Of a DNA stretch of 64,000 bases, positions 51,345 through 62,290 are shown piece by piece. This stretch comes from Timema cristinae (Eukaryota > Arthropoda > Insecta > Phasmatodea > Timematidae). Position 1 is the stretch's first letter; the number at the start of each line of letters is the position of its first letter. Location of the stretch: positions 38,186,734 through 38,250,733 of the forward strand of contig JBCFYV010011164.1 in assembly GCA_039000515.1 (NCBI GenBank). Direction: 5' to 3'. Under the pieces are notes generated by a model, which worked only from the letters and a program-made list of their open reading frames with translations, was not told the origin of the DNA and ran no database searches. The translations under genes and the position numbers were made by a program.

Positions 51345-52369
51345 GGGGGAGCGGAATTGTATCCATTCGGAATGGTATCCATTCCGATAGTTTTGTAAAA
51401 AACTGCTTTTGTGAAAAATCGGAATTGTATCCACTGGAATTATATCCACAACAACTAGAATTGTATCCACTCGGAATGGTATCAATTCCGATAGTTTTGT
51501 AAAAAACTGCTTTTGTGAAAAAATCAGAATTGTGTCCACTGGAATTATATCCACAAAAACTGGAATTGTATCCACTAGGAATAGTATCCATTCCGATAGT
51601 TTTGTAAAAAAAACCTGCTTTTGTGAAAAATCGGAATTGTATCCACTGGAATTATATCCACAAAAACTGGAATTGTATCCACTCGGAATGGTATTCATTC
51701 CGATAGTTTTGTAAAAAACTGCTTTTGTGAAAAATCGAAACTGTATCCACAAATGGCCGACTTGAGGTTTAACAGAAGGAACGTTTGACGTAAAAACTTT
51801 GTCACACTTCTGGTAGAGGGCAGCAGGATGGAATCTTCTGAACTTACTAATTGTATACTAGAGTGCAGCCTTGTCTAAAAATATTTTTTTAAACATGAAG
51901 TATTCAATCTCTATAAAGATTGCACTGCATACTAGAAAATTAATTTGCAATCTTATTTAACTGGTAAGATTTTTTTTTCAGGTCAATACATTTTAAAGTA
52001 TGTATAGACTTCTATAATTTTAAAGAGATAAATCAATTATTTTATTTGGAAACAAACTTTAATCACTATGTTAAAAAATTATTATTGAAAATCTAGCTTT
52101 GATTTATTCAAATTTAGTGAGAAACGAGACACTGTTTATGAATTCTGGCAAGAATTTTATTAATGTGAATTGGCAGCACTGCTTTGCTCATGTCCTATGC
52201 TCAGTGAACTCTAGTGATGGGAAGAATTGAGTAAAAGAAGTCGACTACACCTTTTGTGTATCGTAATCGGCTGTACTTGATTCTTCCAGAAATACTCAAG
52301 TAAAAATAGTTGGGCCGTGTTCTTCTAGTTGCTCCCTTGTTTTATCCTAAGATATAATACACAATATTG
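51345..52369 (+). repeat. Foldback element, left arm
   Basis: It starts GGGGGAGCGGAATTGTATCC. Four subrepeats of 104-107 bp follow to about 51745, each containing GGAATTGTATCCACT, GGAATTATATCCACA, CATTCCGATAGTTTTGTAAA and CTGCTTTTGTGAAAAATC. The inner part is single-copy and includes GTAGAGGGCAGCAGGATGGA and, at 52213, a hAT-like TAGTGATGGGAAGAAT. It ends in ACACAATATTG. Long frames read through the subrepeats because 105 is divisible by three; they are not genes. Confidence 0.88.
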
Positions 52370-52871
52370 TTTTTCTTGCGTAAATATATGTATTTGTATG
52401 GTACTTGTGTACTTTCAGTGCTGGCCTGTTACAGGTCCTACGACTGTTGGCCAGCACTATAATAAAGGAAATTGAAATTATTATTAGAGTTTACCAACAT
52501 TTTTATTATCTATTACAATTGAAGTTTACCGACGTATCGACACAAGAAACATCATTAAGATTCCTTTACTCATTTTAATATGCACAACAATATCCATAAT
52601 TTCTAAACTTTTTTTTAACAACCTGTATATACGTGTGAGTGTAATTTATTTTAAAATATAGAAGTCTTAAATTAAAATCATTCGATTACAATTTTCAGGT
52701 CACAGAAATAACAGCTTTGACACACATGACCCTCTCCCCTAAATTAAATTCCTGGATGCACCCCTGAATGTTAATATCTACAAAATTAATCCTGCTGTAA
52801 GTACTAAAAGGTCTTGTCTGTCTATAAAACACGAATAAAGCTATTTAGAGAAAGCATTTAAAAAAAATTTA

Positions 52872-53115
52872 TTTGGCACCACGTCTTACTACCCGTTTGG
52901 GTTATACGCTTAAGTACTAATAACGCTAATGGGTGAGGGATTGGAAGGTTTAATTTAGAGGAAGTGAACCCACATTTACGTGAAGGGAGAATGGAAAACC
53001 ATCTTTGAAAAATAACCCCAGTTCACCCGACCGAGATTCGAACTTTGATCTCCCCATCCCTGGCAATCTAGCTCAACACGAAATAGTACGTTAGCTAACA
53101 ACGCACCAAGGCGGG
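52872..53115 (-). repeat. SINE, family B, reversed
   Basis: GCACCACGTCTTACTACCCG tail, CACATTTACGTGAAGGG, CCCAGTTCACCCGACCGAG, ATTCGAACTTTGATCTCCCC and the AGCTAACAACGCACC head. It lies in the core of the foldback element. Confidence 0.85.
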
Positions 53116-53574
53116 TGTAAGCATTTTCACTTCTTCTTACAAAACCAAAGTTATACAAATACATTTTATCTAATCAAAGCAACACTATTTATGCAAATTA
53201 TTTATAAGCTAAACAGAATCAAGCCTACTCTATAAAAACACTTTTAACATAGGGCCTAGGCCTATATCATTCAATACATCACCGGGAATATTTTCAATAA
53301 CTTAGGTTTGGAGGTAATATGAAATTATGGATTTAAAATTACCCGTTCCCAATCTCACTCAAAATAGTAGAGCTCTCTATCTTGAACTGAATCAAAAAGT
53401 CAACCTCTCATACCCCTTAATAATAATAGTAAATATAAGTTTGTGGTTTTGTTTATGTTAATTTGATGTTAATAAGAGAGTGAATAATCAATTATAAACC
53501 TTTTTAAAAACATTTACTTTTAAATACTAACAACTGTTTGTACCAGCTAAGCTAATATGGTCACACCCCCACAC

Positions 53575-53593
53575 ACCCACACACACACACAAG
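53575..53593 (+). repeat. (CA)n microsatellite
   Basis: Short CACACACCCACACACACAC run. Confidence 0.7.
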
Positions 53594-53614
53594 AAGTTTT
53601 ATCGTCCTAACTAC

Positions 53615-53770
53615 AACCAGATTTACCATGACTACTATCGGTGTTAAAAATTCACCGGATGTTTCGAGATCATTTTGCCTAAATTATTTTCCACTTTATC
53701 TAAACGCAAATGTAGATACACTTTCTTTATATTCTACCTCTCATACAATTCCTAAAGTGTGAACACGAAG
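53615..53770 (+). repeat. SINE remnant
   Basis: TTTACCATGACTACTATCGG, CCTAAATTATTTTCCACTTT and AACGCAAATGTAGATACAC keep part of the family order; the B box is lost. Confidence 0.45.
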
Positions 53771-53880
53771 TTAGTTCATAAGGATATTGAGACGTGAAGA
53801 ATTGAAAAAGAAGTAGACATTTCAATCAAGACCTCTATAAATATCTTAAAAAAACTTTTGATTTAATTTGTAGAAATAAT

Positions 53881-54040
53881 TTTTTCTTTCTCGCACCGGT
53901 CGGGCAGAAAAAGTGTTTCTATCGTTAAAATAAAATTTTAAGTTTTGATAAATATCGACGTTTCATGACCCCCTGAAACAGAAAAAGTGATTTTTGCGAT
54001 GCCGTCTGTCTGTGTGTTTGTATCTCTGTATAGAGCCTAA
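53881..54040 (+). repeat. Interspersed repeat, left part before Harbinger insertion
   Basis: TTTCTTTCTCGCACC, ATATCGACGTTTCATGACCC, GTGATTTTTGCGATG, GTCTGTCTGTGTGTTTG and TAGAGCCTAA match in order the repeat at 32424 (its CTTTCTCGC, ATTGATGTTTCATGAACCC, GTCCGTCCGTCTG and TAGAGCTTAA). It breaks off at the TAA and resumes at 57853. Confidence 0.8.
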
Positions 54041-54267
54041 GGCTGCACCTACATTGGACAAAGAATTGATCCGGCCCGATCAGCCAAGGTTATCTGATCA
54101 GGCTTTTTATAAAACAAACTGCAGTGTTCCATAGGATCCACCTACATTAGGCACGTCGGCCCGTTCCGATAACTCCCGATGACGCCCGATGCCTGACTGG
54201 AGCCTGATCAGATCAAACTTGTTTGTTTCAACCCGGCAGTCTGTTCCGTTGTCTCGCTGAGTGAATA

Positions 54268-57110
54268 ATGGCGTTCGACAGTACAATCGATCGAGATTTT
54301 CTTATTGAACTTGTTCGCGATGAGCCACGTCTGTGGGATCAACGTGTAAAGGCTTACCACAACCGAGATCTAAAGCCAGGATTGTGGGAAGACATTGGAA
54401 ATAAATTACACGTGAAAGGTAAGTTGTGTTTGGTTTATTTACAGAAAATACTTTAGAAATTTATTGATGTAAAAATACATCACATTGAACTAATCATAGC
54501 CTTTTGTAAACGGGTTTAGTTACTAATTAATTTATCGTTATTTATCGCTATATTCGTATCCCAGATAGCACATAATATCATATTACAACATTGTTAGAAA
54601 AAACTTCATATTTTAAAAACTATGCTCCAATATGAATTCATAACTATATTACTAAAGTTTTGACAAAATTATCATCATTATTTATAAAAACCTTGTGCAA
54701 TATTACAAAACTGTTTCAAGAGTTACTGTTCAGTTTTAAATTTTTTTAATTAATATATATCAAATATTTTTCAATATTTAAAATATATTTTCAGAATAGT
54801 CTTAAAAGCGTTTAAAAAAATTTGAGCAATATTTTACCAATATAAAATAAATACATTTCTCAACATTTTAAAACATTGTCTTTCTACCAGGGTGTGTAAA
54901 CTTGGTGCAACGTAGTTAATACAAGATTGGGGTAAATATGACAAAGTAAGTTCACCGCAAGAATGACAAATGTAAACTTTGTTTCTTAATTGAACACGCA
55001 AGATTAAAGGCTTTATAAGTCAAGCTAACGTCAAGCTTGTTAGATTGTTGTAGCAATCTTAGATAAGCTTGTAGCAAACTTACTGTGCTGTCTGGGATAA
55101 ATTTAAATAACTTATTAAATAAATGATTCCGTGGGGGTCCAAAATTTTATTTATAAAGATAAGATGAAATAATTTAGGCACATAAAGATTTTTTTTATCT
55201 TTGAACTGATACTTGTCAAAATTAAACCAAAACATCTTCATATTTTAAAATCAATAGGCCTACCTACAATAACTCTTTGTCTTATTTCATGTATGAGCAT
55301 TCTTTTGCTGCCATGTGACAGCACCAGGTCCATTAAAATAAGCTTTAAAGGCATTTCGAATGTTTTGAGCCTCCTTTGTACATCTATTGAACTTTCTAGC
55401 AGAGCCAGAAGATTCGGCTTGTTGTTTCCTGTAACTTTCCAAAGCTTCTTGCAAAATTGAAGGGTTAAAAGTACCTTCCAAATCAATAATCAAGTTATGT
55501 AACAAGCAAATACACTTCACAATACGTTCTGCTTTCTCCACTTCTGTTTCAATAGCCTTACCAAGTAAACGCCATTTTGCAGTCATAATACCGAAAGCGC
55601 ATTCTACGCATCTTCTTGCCCTTGTCAGACGGTAATTGAACACTCTTTCTTCTTGTGATAGTCCCCTTCTTGAAAAAGGTTTCATAAGGTATACCTTAAG
55701 AGGGTAAGCATCATCACCAAGAACAACAAATGGCATCTCCGATGCACTCCCTTTAAATGATGATGGCTTTGGTAACGTATCTTGAAAGTTTTCTATAAAT
55801 GTGTACATAGTAGAAGCAGTAAACGTTCCACCATCGCTCTGCTTCCCATAACCACCTACATCTATAAAAATAAAACGACACTGAGAGTCTGCGACACCTT
55901 GCAACACTATGGAAAAAAACTGCTTGTAACAGTGATACATGGTTCCACTATCTTTAGGGCACTTGATCCGGACATGTTTTCCGTCAATACATCCAACAAC
56001 GTTTGGAAAATTCCATCGCTTCTTAAATCCTGCTGCTATATTTATAAATTCTTCTTTAGAAGGAACTGCCATGTGCTGTGATGAAAGATGTTTCCATATT
56101 GCATCAGCAACCGAACCAACAATTTTGCCAACAGTATAATCATTCATTCGAAAAACTTGGCTTAGAGCACGAAATGACATTCCAGTTGACAAATACCTGA
56201 AACAATAATGATTTTTTACTTGATGTTCTACATTATTAATTGTTGTTTAAAATACCAAATGCATTAGAAACGTTTCTGTGTTTCAGGAAATATAGCCAAG
56301 AAGACATGGGAAAATCTGAGGGATTCGTACAGAAAGAAACTCAAAGCACGTAACGAAACTAGAAGCGGCCAAGAAGCGGACAACAGTGATGAGAAGTGGC
56401 CATTTTATGCGTCCATGGACTTCTTGAGGGATATCTTGATTCCTCGAGAAGGTTCAGGGAATCTACTGTATTCAACCAAGGCTGTCAGTAGTAGTCCTAT
56501 AAATGATGAAGAGGTGGAAGAACCTGTTATACTGGACGACCAATTCAATGATTCCCCACCTTCTGGTTGTATCAGTGTTCCTTCGGTGACAAACACACGA
56601 GAAAGCGCATCCAAGGAAACAGTTAATTTACATGTAAAATCCACTGAGACACGAAATAAAGTTGCAAAGCCACTAAAGAGAAAAGCCGATATTATTAGAT
56701 ACCAAGCTCTTGATTTGGAAAGACAAAAAGTATAACTGCTGGAAGAACGTTTCTCGGGGAAGACGAGAAAAGAGGATGATGAAGACTATTTATTTTTAAT
56801 GAGTTTGTTGCCGTCAATCAAGAAACTAGATAGCATACAAAAAATGAGATTGAGAATGTCAATGCTGGAAAGTGTCACTCTAGAGTTAGAAAGAAAGAGT
56901 TTCAGAGGCACAAACTCTAATGGAGGAGTAACTTCATCGTATTCAGGATCTTCAGCTCCAATTTTGACTACTTCATCTTCATCACCCCACTATTTTGTGA
57001 ACTCTCCTACTGATAGTTACAGTTCTCAAAGCGCTCTGCTGCCGAATCAAGCAATCTCTGTTCTTGAACCGCCACAGCTTATGCTTCCTAACACTCTGTT
57101 AAATATTTAA
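54268..57110 (+). pseudogene. MADF-BESS accessory protein of Harbinger (one premature stop)
   Basis: Exon 1 (54268-54418) begins MAFDSTIDRDFLIELVRDEP and ends with donor GTAAGT. Exon 2 (56287-57110) follows acceptor TTTCAG and continues the MADF domain with NIAKKTWENLRDSYRKKLKA and WPFYASMDFLRDI. The MADF fold, residues of about 8-100, is a Myb/SANT-like DNA-binding domain that in this superfamily is thought to bind element ends and help bring in the transposase. A TAA at 56733-56735 interrupts the frame after residue 199. Past it, the same frame continues for 124 codons with a BESS-type motif (DEDYLFLMSLLPSIKKL) and a Ser-rich tail. If the stop is not read through, only MADF is made. Its intron contains the main exon of the oppositely oriented transposase. 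Confidence 0.85.
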
Positions 57111-57679
57111 CCTTCACATATAAAAAAGGTTTTTTAAAATAAAATACTCACTAATTTTAAGAAAATGACTTATTTTGTATTTAAATATGAGAGTGAGTAT
57201 TGTGTAATAAATGAATGCATTGATTACACAGTTTGGGGGTGTTTCATTTTAATATAAACATTTATTATAGGCTAATTAAATCCCTCATAAAATGTAACAA
57301 AAAATATTTAAATAAAAAAAATAAACTCTTCATTTTTCGTTTACATTTCGTGAGCGTCTATATTGATTAAAATAAGTTGAACTAACCTTATAGTAATTGT
57401 AAGCTTTTCTTCAGGGCTAACACAATCTCTAAAGTTAGAGTGTGTTGCAAGATCTTCCTTAATGGCTTCTAGAATGTAGTCAAAAGTTACAATCTGCATC
57501 CTATGGTAATCTTTGTATTTATCTGGATAATCTCTCATTGGCCAACTAGTTTTGAAAAACTCACTGTCACTTCTATCATCATTGAAATCATGAGTCCACG
57601 TTCTTGTGTTCTCCTCAAAAAGGCAGTAATTTGAGTCTAGTAGGAGGAAAAGTTCCAAATCTTCTTCCGAGTCACTCAT
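55287..57679 (-). CDS. PIF/Harbinger DDE transposase, apparently intact
   Basis: Two exons on the minus strand: 57679-57387 (97 codons plus two bases, donor GTTAGT) and 56196-55287 (after acceptor TTTCAG), giving 400 residues, the usual length. The N-terminal exon is acidic, then DYPDKYKDYHRMQIVTFDYI; the junction reads TITIRYLSTGMSFRALSQVF, the helix-turn-helix region of HARBI1-like proteins. Catalytic residues are present: Asp169 in GCIDGKH, Asp259 in LGDDAYPL and Glu296 in RRCVECAFG. The frame has no stop or frameshift. Function: a nuclease that cuts and joins Harbinger elements at TWA targets, acting with the MADF protein. It might instead be called a HARBI1 homologue, but position between perfect TIRs shows it belongs to the transposon. 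Exon 1 lies beyond the MADF gene's 3' end and the second exon inside its intron. Confidence 0.92.
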
Positions 57680-57852
57680 TACGTAAAATTATCGTTTCAC
57701 TTCAAATTATGTTGAATCACTGACAAGAGTTCCAGCAAACTGTCGGAAAAGATCTGTTGCCAATGTAGGCACACCTGCCGGGGTAAATCTGATCAGGAAA
57801 CCGTGTCTGACCGGAACGGAGGCATTCTGTTACCAATGTAGGTGCAGCCTAA

Positions 57853-57965
57853 GCCATTTCATCGATCAGGCTGAAACTTGATATCTAAGGTTTTGATAGG
57901 GCTCCCCAGAGAGGTTTTTGGAGTTAGATACCCAACCCTAAAATTAAAGGTAGTTTATTTAACGA
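57853..57965 (+). repeat. Interspersed repeat, right part after Harbinger insertion
   Basis: GCCATTTCATCGATCAGGC, AACTTGATATCTAAGGTTTT, GATAGGGCTCC, GAGGTTTTTGGAGTTAGATA and AAATTAAAGGTAGTTTA continue the family sequence at 32580-32690, directly following the duplicated TAA. Confidence 0.8.
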
Positions 57966-58591
57966 CGCTGCCTACTTGGCGAATTCGAAGCGATTTTATG
58001 AAGAGGGTTGCATATTAACCTAACGCACTCAAGCATAAAATATGTGGCTTCATCTGACAGTTCTTACCTCCTCCATGACTACCCTTCCCTCTTTTGCTAC
58101 CTGTGTCAGGAGGGTACAAACTCGACTCTCCACTCGGGAAGACCAGCAGGTCAGCTTTTCAGTGATAGAGATTCAAATACAACCATTTCCCGTGCTGATA
58201 ACTAAGTGAGCTAAGACACTAGAGTGACTAGACCAATGATTTACAATCTGGGAGTCGCGACCCAATTCAGGGTCGTGGCATTTATTTGGTGTAATCACAT
58301 TGCTTGTTGAGATTATAGTGTTATGTTGACTTTTTAAATTGATTATTACTATAGGAAGGTAAAAAATTCAAATACAATAAAAACAGTTTGGTTACTAATT
58401 ATGTTTCTTTTGGTTACCTAACTCAAGCAGTTGCTTGTTGACTTAGTTTGCTGTATGAGTCTCGTGTTAGGCGAGAAGCGTTGCTATCAAGCTTTCTAAA
58501 TAACCACTTGGCACGTTAATTCACTTTTGAAACATCTTAATCGCTTTCATATAAATAATATAGCATAATCTAGTTTATAGGAATTAAATCA

Positions 58592-58815
58592 AACACGTGG
58601 GCTTAACGGCACGCTAGTTTGGTTTAACTGATGAGGTTAGGATTCATATTCTGACTGACGGTTCTGGGATTGATTTTACCTACACAATTTTCCGCTCTTC
58701 CTCCTCGCAACTTCGGGTAAACTTAATCTTAATTCAACCTTTTTAATCCCTAACACATTAGCGAAATTAGTAAACATGTTTATAATCCAAACGGGTATTA
58801 AGATGCGGTGCTAAA
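58592..58815 (+). repeat. SINE copy, family B, diverged
   Basis: ACACGTGGGCTTAACGGCAC, GATGAGGTTAGGATTC, GCAACTTCGGGTAAACTTAA and a TAATCCAAACGGGTATTAAG tail followed by ATGCGGTGCTAAAA. Confidence 0.65.
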
Positions 58816-60120
58816 ATTTGTATAGCTCTGATTAGTAAGAATATTAAAAAACTAAAATTTAAAAACCAGGATATTAATATTTGTAGACCATAAAGAGGTT
58901 GCGATGGTCTCCAAGACAAAAATTGATGTCAAAACCCGGCAAAAGGTTGGAAACCACTGAACTAAGCTCGCATTTCACCCACAGGTTAATGTTCGAATTA
59001 TACAATTGAATTGGGCATTTTCCTCTTCATACTCATCAAAATGTTAGTGATGGATGTTATCATTTATCAATATATTTTATGGTTAGGAGAATTTAAAATG
59101 TGACTTGATCATCGTTGTAGATGTTAATTCTCGACAATTAGCTATGGTTAAACTCTATAATTTAGGCTAAGAATGGAAATACTAGGCTCAATAAGATTAA
59201 CCTAACTCAGATCAAAACAGCCATTGATCATTTGATTTCGACGTCTGTGTCTGAAATTTTCGAGCTATCGTCTTTTATATAATGCGTGAGAGAGAAATAG
59301 ATATTTGAGTATTTTTTCTTTTATTTAACACTTTATAAGACACGCAAATTTTTAATATATGTCAGGCTATATTATATTTCGTGTGATGAATTATTACTAA
59401 AATATCTAAATATCATAAATATGTACAAAACCTTTATACATTTATGGAGCAAATAATGCATACCGATAGGTCGTTTCGTTCTTAGATTGTAGTAGATGCG
59501 CTTATAGATAATTAGGTCTCTTTCTATCCCATTGGTATCCCCGTTAACGCTATTCTTTTTCTAATCAGCGGAGTTGCAATTACGTAGCTTAAAAATAAAC
59601 ACAATTATTTATACGAAATAAGCACCCAATATTTATTATACAACATTCACTGATGCTTATAGTGAACACAATATATACTAAAAAAACTGATTCTTAAACC
59701 ACTTTTTTCAACCAAATTATGAAAATTAACATTGTCTCTCAGCTTCAAAAGTCTTTATATTAATATCACACCATAAGTATATTTCCACTAGTGTGGGAAA
59801 TACAGTAATTTTATGGGGGTTGTAATAATTGTGGTGAACATCGCTTGCAAATACTGTCACCGTTAGTAATGAGGTTGGGGATCGAATCTTTAACGAAACA
59901 CCTAGCATAAATTCAACAATACCACAGTTGGTAGTGGGTGTGCCAACCAAGCTAGGCGTCCTGAGTTCCATTCCTGATATGGTCATAGATGTATTATTGA
60001 TAAAATGTCGAATGAGGATTGAATATTGTTCTAAATCGTGCGCTGATAAGAGTATGACTGAAAAATGAACTGTATGGGAAAAAAGATTTTGTATTAAAAT
60101 AACACGTTAAACATGCCAAC
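58816..60120. other. No gene seen (foldback core, right part)
   Basis: AT-rich sequence with no open frame of note. 58870-58960 shares GGTCTCCAAGACAAAAATTG-like text of unknown origin; 59850-59990 carries weak tRNA-like pieces only. Confidence 0.45.
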
Positions 60121-61057
60121 CAATATTGTGTATTATATCTTAGGATAAAAAAGGGAGCAACTATTTTTACTTGAGTATTTCTGGAAGAATCGAGTTCAGC
60201 CGATTACGATACACAAAAGGTGTATTCGGCTACTTTTAATCGATTCTTCCCATCACTAGAGTTCACTGAGCATAGGACATGAGCAAAGCAGTGCTGCCAA
60301 TTCACATTAATAAAATTCTTGCCAGAATTCATAAACAGTGTCTCGTTTCTCACAAGATTTGAATAAATTAAAGCTAGATTTTCAATAATAATTTTTTAAC
60401 ATAGTGGGTAAAGTCTGTTGCCAAATAAAATAATTGATTTATCTCTTTAAAATTATAGAAGTCTATACATACTTTAAAATGTATTGACCTGAAAAAAAGA
60501 ATCTTACCAGTTAAATAAGATTGCAAATTAATTTTCTAGTATGCAGTGCAATCTTCAAAGAGAATGAATACTTCATGTTTAAGAAAATATTTTTAGACAA
60601 GGCTGCACTCTAGTATACAATTAGTAAGTTAAGAAGATTCCATCCTGCTGCCCTCTACCAGAAGTGTGACAAAGTTTTTACGTTAAAAGTTCCTTCTGTT
60701 AAACCTCAAGTCGGCCATTTGGGGATACAATTCCGATTTTTCATAAAAGCAGTTTTTTACAAAACTATCGGAATGGATACCATTCCGAGTGGATACAATT
60801 CCAGTTTTTGTGGATATAATTCCAGTGGATACAATTCCGATTTTTCACAAAAACAGTTTTTTTTTACAAAACTATCGGAATGGATACCATTCCTAGTGGA
60901 TACAATTCCAGTTTTTGTGGATATAATTCCAGTGGACAAAATTCCGATTTTTTCACAAAAGCAGTTTTTTACAAAACTATCGGAATGGATACCATTCCGA
61001 GTGGATACAATTCTAGTTTTTGTGGATATAATTCAGTGGATACAATTCTGTCCCCTC
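60121..61057 (-). repeat. Foldback element, right arm
   Basis: Reverse complement of the left arm. A stretch of about 80 bp around 60600-60690 differs from the left arm by one base in my comparison. It has three 105-bp subrepeats (left arm has four) and ends, reading inwards from the element boundary, GAGGGGACAGAATTGTATCC. A 19-bp insertion near 52311-52335 is present only in the left arm. Confidence 0.88.
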
Positions 61058-61058
61058 C

Positions 61059-61165
61059 TTAATGCACACTCTGAGAAATTCAACAAAATTGAAATTGCAA
61101 AAATAGTTAGTGGTTTTATAGCTAGTAGCGAATATAGGGCAAAGGTGTATGGAAACCTACTTTAA
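61059..61165 (+). pseudogene. hAT transposase C-terminus, right piece
   Basis: After the second CTTAATGC copy the frame continues from the left piece as HSEKFNKIEIAKIVSGFIAS, then SEYRAKVYGNLL and a stop at 61163-61165. The fit to hAT C-termini and exact frame continuity across 9.7 kb show that this and 51217-51344 were one exon. Confidence 0.8.
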
Positions 61166-61819
61166 TTTTTATTTGAGCCGCACCAGATATATAATTTTTC
61201 TTAATTTGTTTTGTGTGTATTAATTCTGTTTGACATGACTAAAATAAATGAGAAAAATATACTATGGGACCGTTAAATACAGGCATCTCTTGTATGCAAT
61301 CTCACATTCAAAAATAATAAGGCAAACAGTTATATCAAGGTCACAACAAAAAAGGTTAGATAATTGATGATAGTTTTAATGGTTTTAAAACTTTTGAACT
61401 GCCAATTTTATAAGACTAATACCATAGCGTTAGGATATTTTCTTTTTGGTAGCCAGCGCTTTTAATTGAACATTATGAAAATTTTAAACAAACAAATCAA
61501 CATTCACCTGGAACTACAGTTTAAAATCTCACAGTGCAAACCAATAACCTATATACTCGTAATTATTAATTTGCAAATATTTGACAACCATGTTATTAAA
61601 TAAGAAACGGACCACTATTTGGATACTATAACGCGATTCAAACAAATTAAAAAAAAATTGCTTGGTCAGCTGTAATTTCGCAGTCACCCTGTGCGGTGGT
61701 AGAGTGTGACCTTGTTCACGCACATTCCAGTGAGGACAAAGATCTTTACTGGACAGCTTTGTGTTAGAGGGGTGGTAGTATTGACAACATTGGAGATGCA
61801 GGGGCAGAAGTTATATAGT
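61166..61819. other. No gene seen
   Basis: AT-rich, presumably 3' untranslated sequence of the hAT element; no feature recognised. Confidence 0.4.
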
Positions 61820-62290
61820 CCTGTATGAAGGGAGTTTGGAAAAATTATTTGGCCTGAAGTTTCTGATTCTCATGATTTTGATCCTGAACAAGAGCTTTCC
61901 AATTCAACATTACATCGTTGACATAGCAAGATGTTGGATTTAAAGACGTAGACCAGGCAAATGTGGATGAATTGCTCCAATCCCAATCAACAGAACTCAC
62001 CAATGAAGATCTTTTAGAAATGGAGAGTGGCATAAAAGATGAAGAGGGAGAGCCTTATGTTGTTGAGCCTATCAAACAACGTTCAACAAAACAATTTGCT
62101 GAATTTTTTAAGCACAGTGCATTAGAATCATTGAGGAGAATGACCCTAACATGGATAGAAGTGCGAAAGTTGCCAGAGAGATTCAGTGTTCCTTGGCTTG
62201 CTACAAAGAACTATATATAGAGAGGAAGGATGCTGAGTCTTGACCATTTCATCAACAAATTTGAAAATCGTCAGTCTAACGGCCCTGGAC
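61820..62290 (+). pseudogene. Tigger/pogo-type transposase C-terminus, dead
   Basis: Broken frames give MKGVWK (about 61826), then VDELLQSQSTELTNEDLLEM (61970-62024) and QFAEFFK. After a frame change come CYKELYIERKDAES and LDHFINKF (to about 62260). The ELTNEDL motif, the long acidic stretch and the LD.F..KF ending match the C-terminal tail of TIGD1-like proteins of the pogo/Tc1 group. The catalytic DDE region and N-terminal HTH are missing. Confidence 0.65.

Larger units (their letters stand above)
54041..57849. mobile_element. PIF/Harbinger transposon, near-complete
   Basis: Terminal inverted repeats GGCTGCACCTACATTGG are identical at both ends and continue imperfectly for about 45 bp. 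The target triplet TAA is duplicated (54038-54040 and 57850-57852). At 3809 bp it carries the two genes expected of this superfamily: a DDE nuclease transposase (minus strand) and a DNA-binding MADF/Myb-like accessory protein (plus strand). It sits inside an interspersed repeat, and removal restores continuity with the related repeat at 32424. Perfect outer TIRs, an open transposase frame and one defect in the accessory gene point to a fairly young copy. Confidence 0.93.
51345..61057. mobile_element. Foldback-type element with long inverted arms and 8-bp TSD
   Basis: Two inverted arms of about 1 kb (51345-52369 and 60121-61057) bound a 7.75-kb core. An 8-bp duplication CTTAATGC is perfect on both sides (51337-51344 and 61058-61065). 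Removing the element rejoins a hAT transposase reading frame, so the boundaries are independently confirmed. The outer part of each arm consists of 105-bp subrepeats, the structure seen in Foldback and Galileo elements. No transposase of its own is seen in the core, which carries SINE copies, an interspersed repeat and a later Harbinger insertion. It is probably non-autonomous. Superfamily is open: 8 bp fits hAT or P better than Mutator (9 bp). Confidence 0.82.

Noticed and set aside
51345..51745. Possible CRISPR-like array
   Set aside because: Units of about 105 bp have no unique spacers, and the DNA is eukaryotic.
51319..51752. Overlapping Tyr/Asn/Ser-rich frames in the 105-bp subrepeats, and their mirror at 60719-61165
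   Set aside because: A unit divisible by three keeps all frames open; copies differ by frame-shifting indels between arms.
55782..56139. Plus-strand frames of 99 and 66 codons
   Set aside because: They are antisense to the conserved transposase coding sequence.
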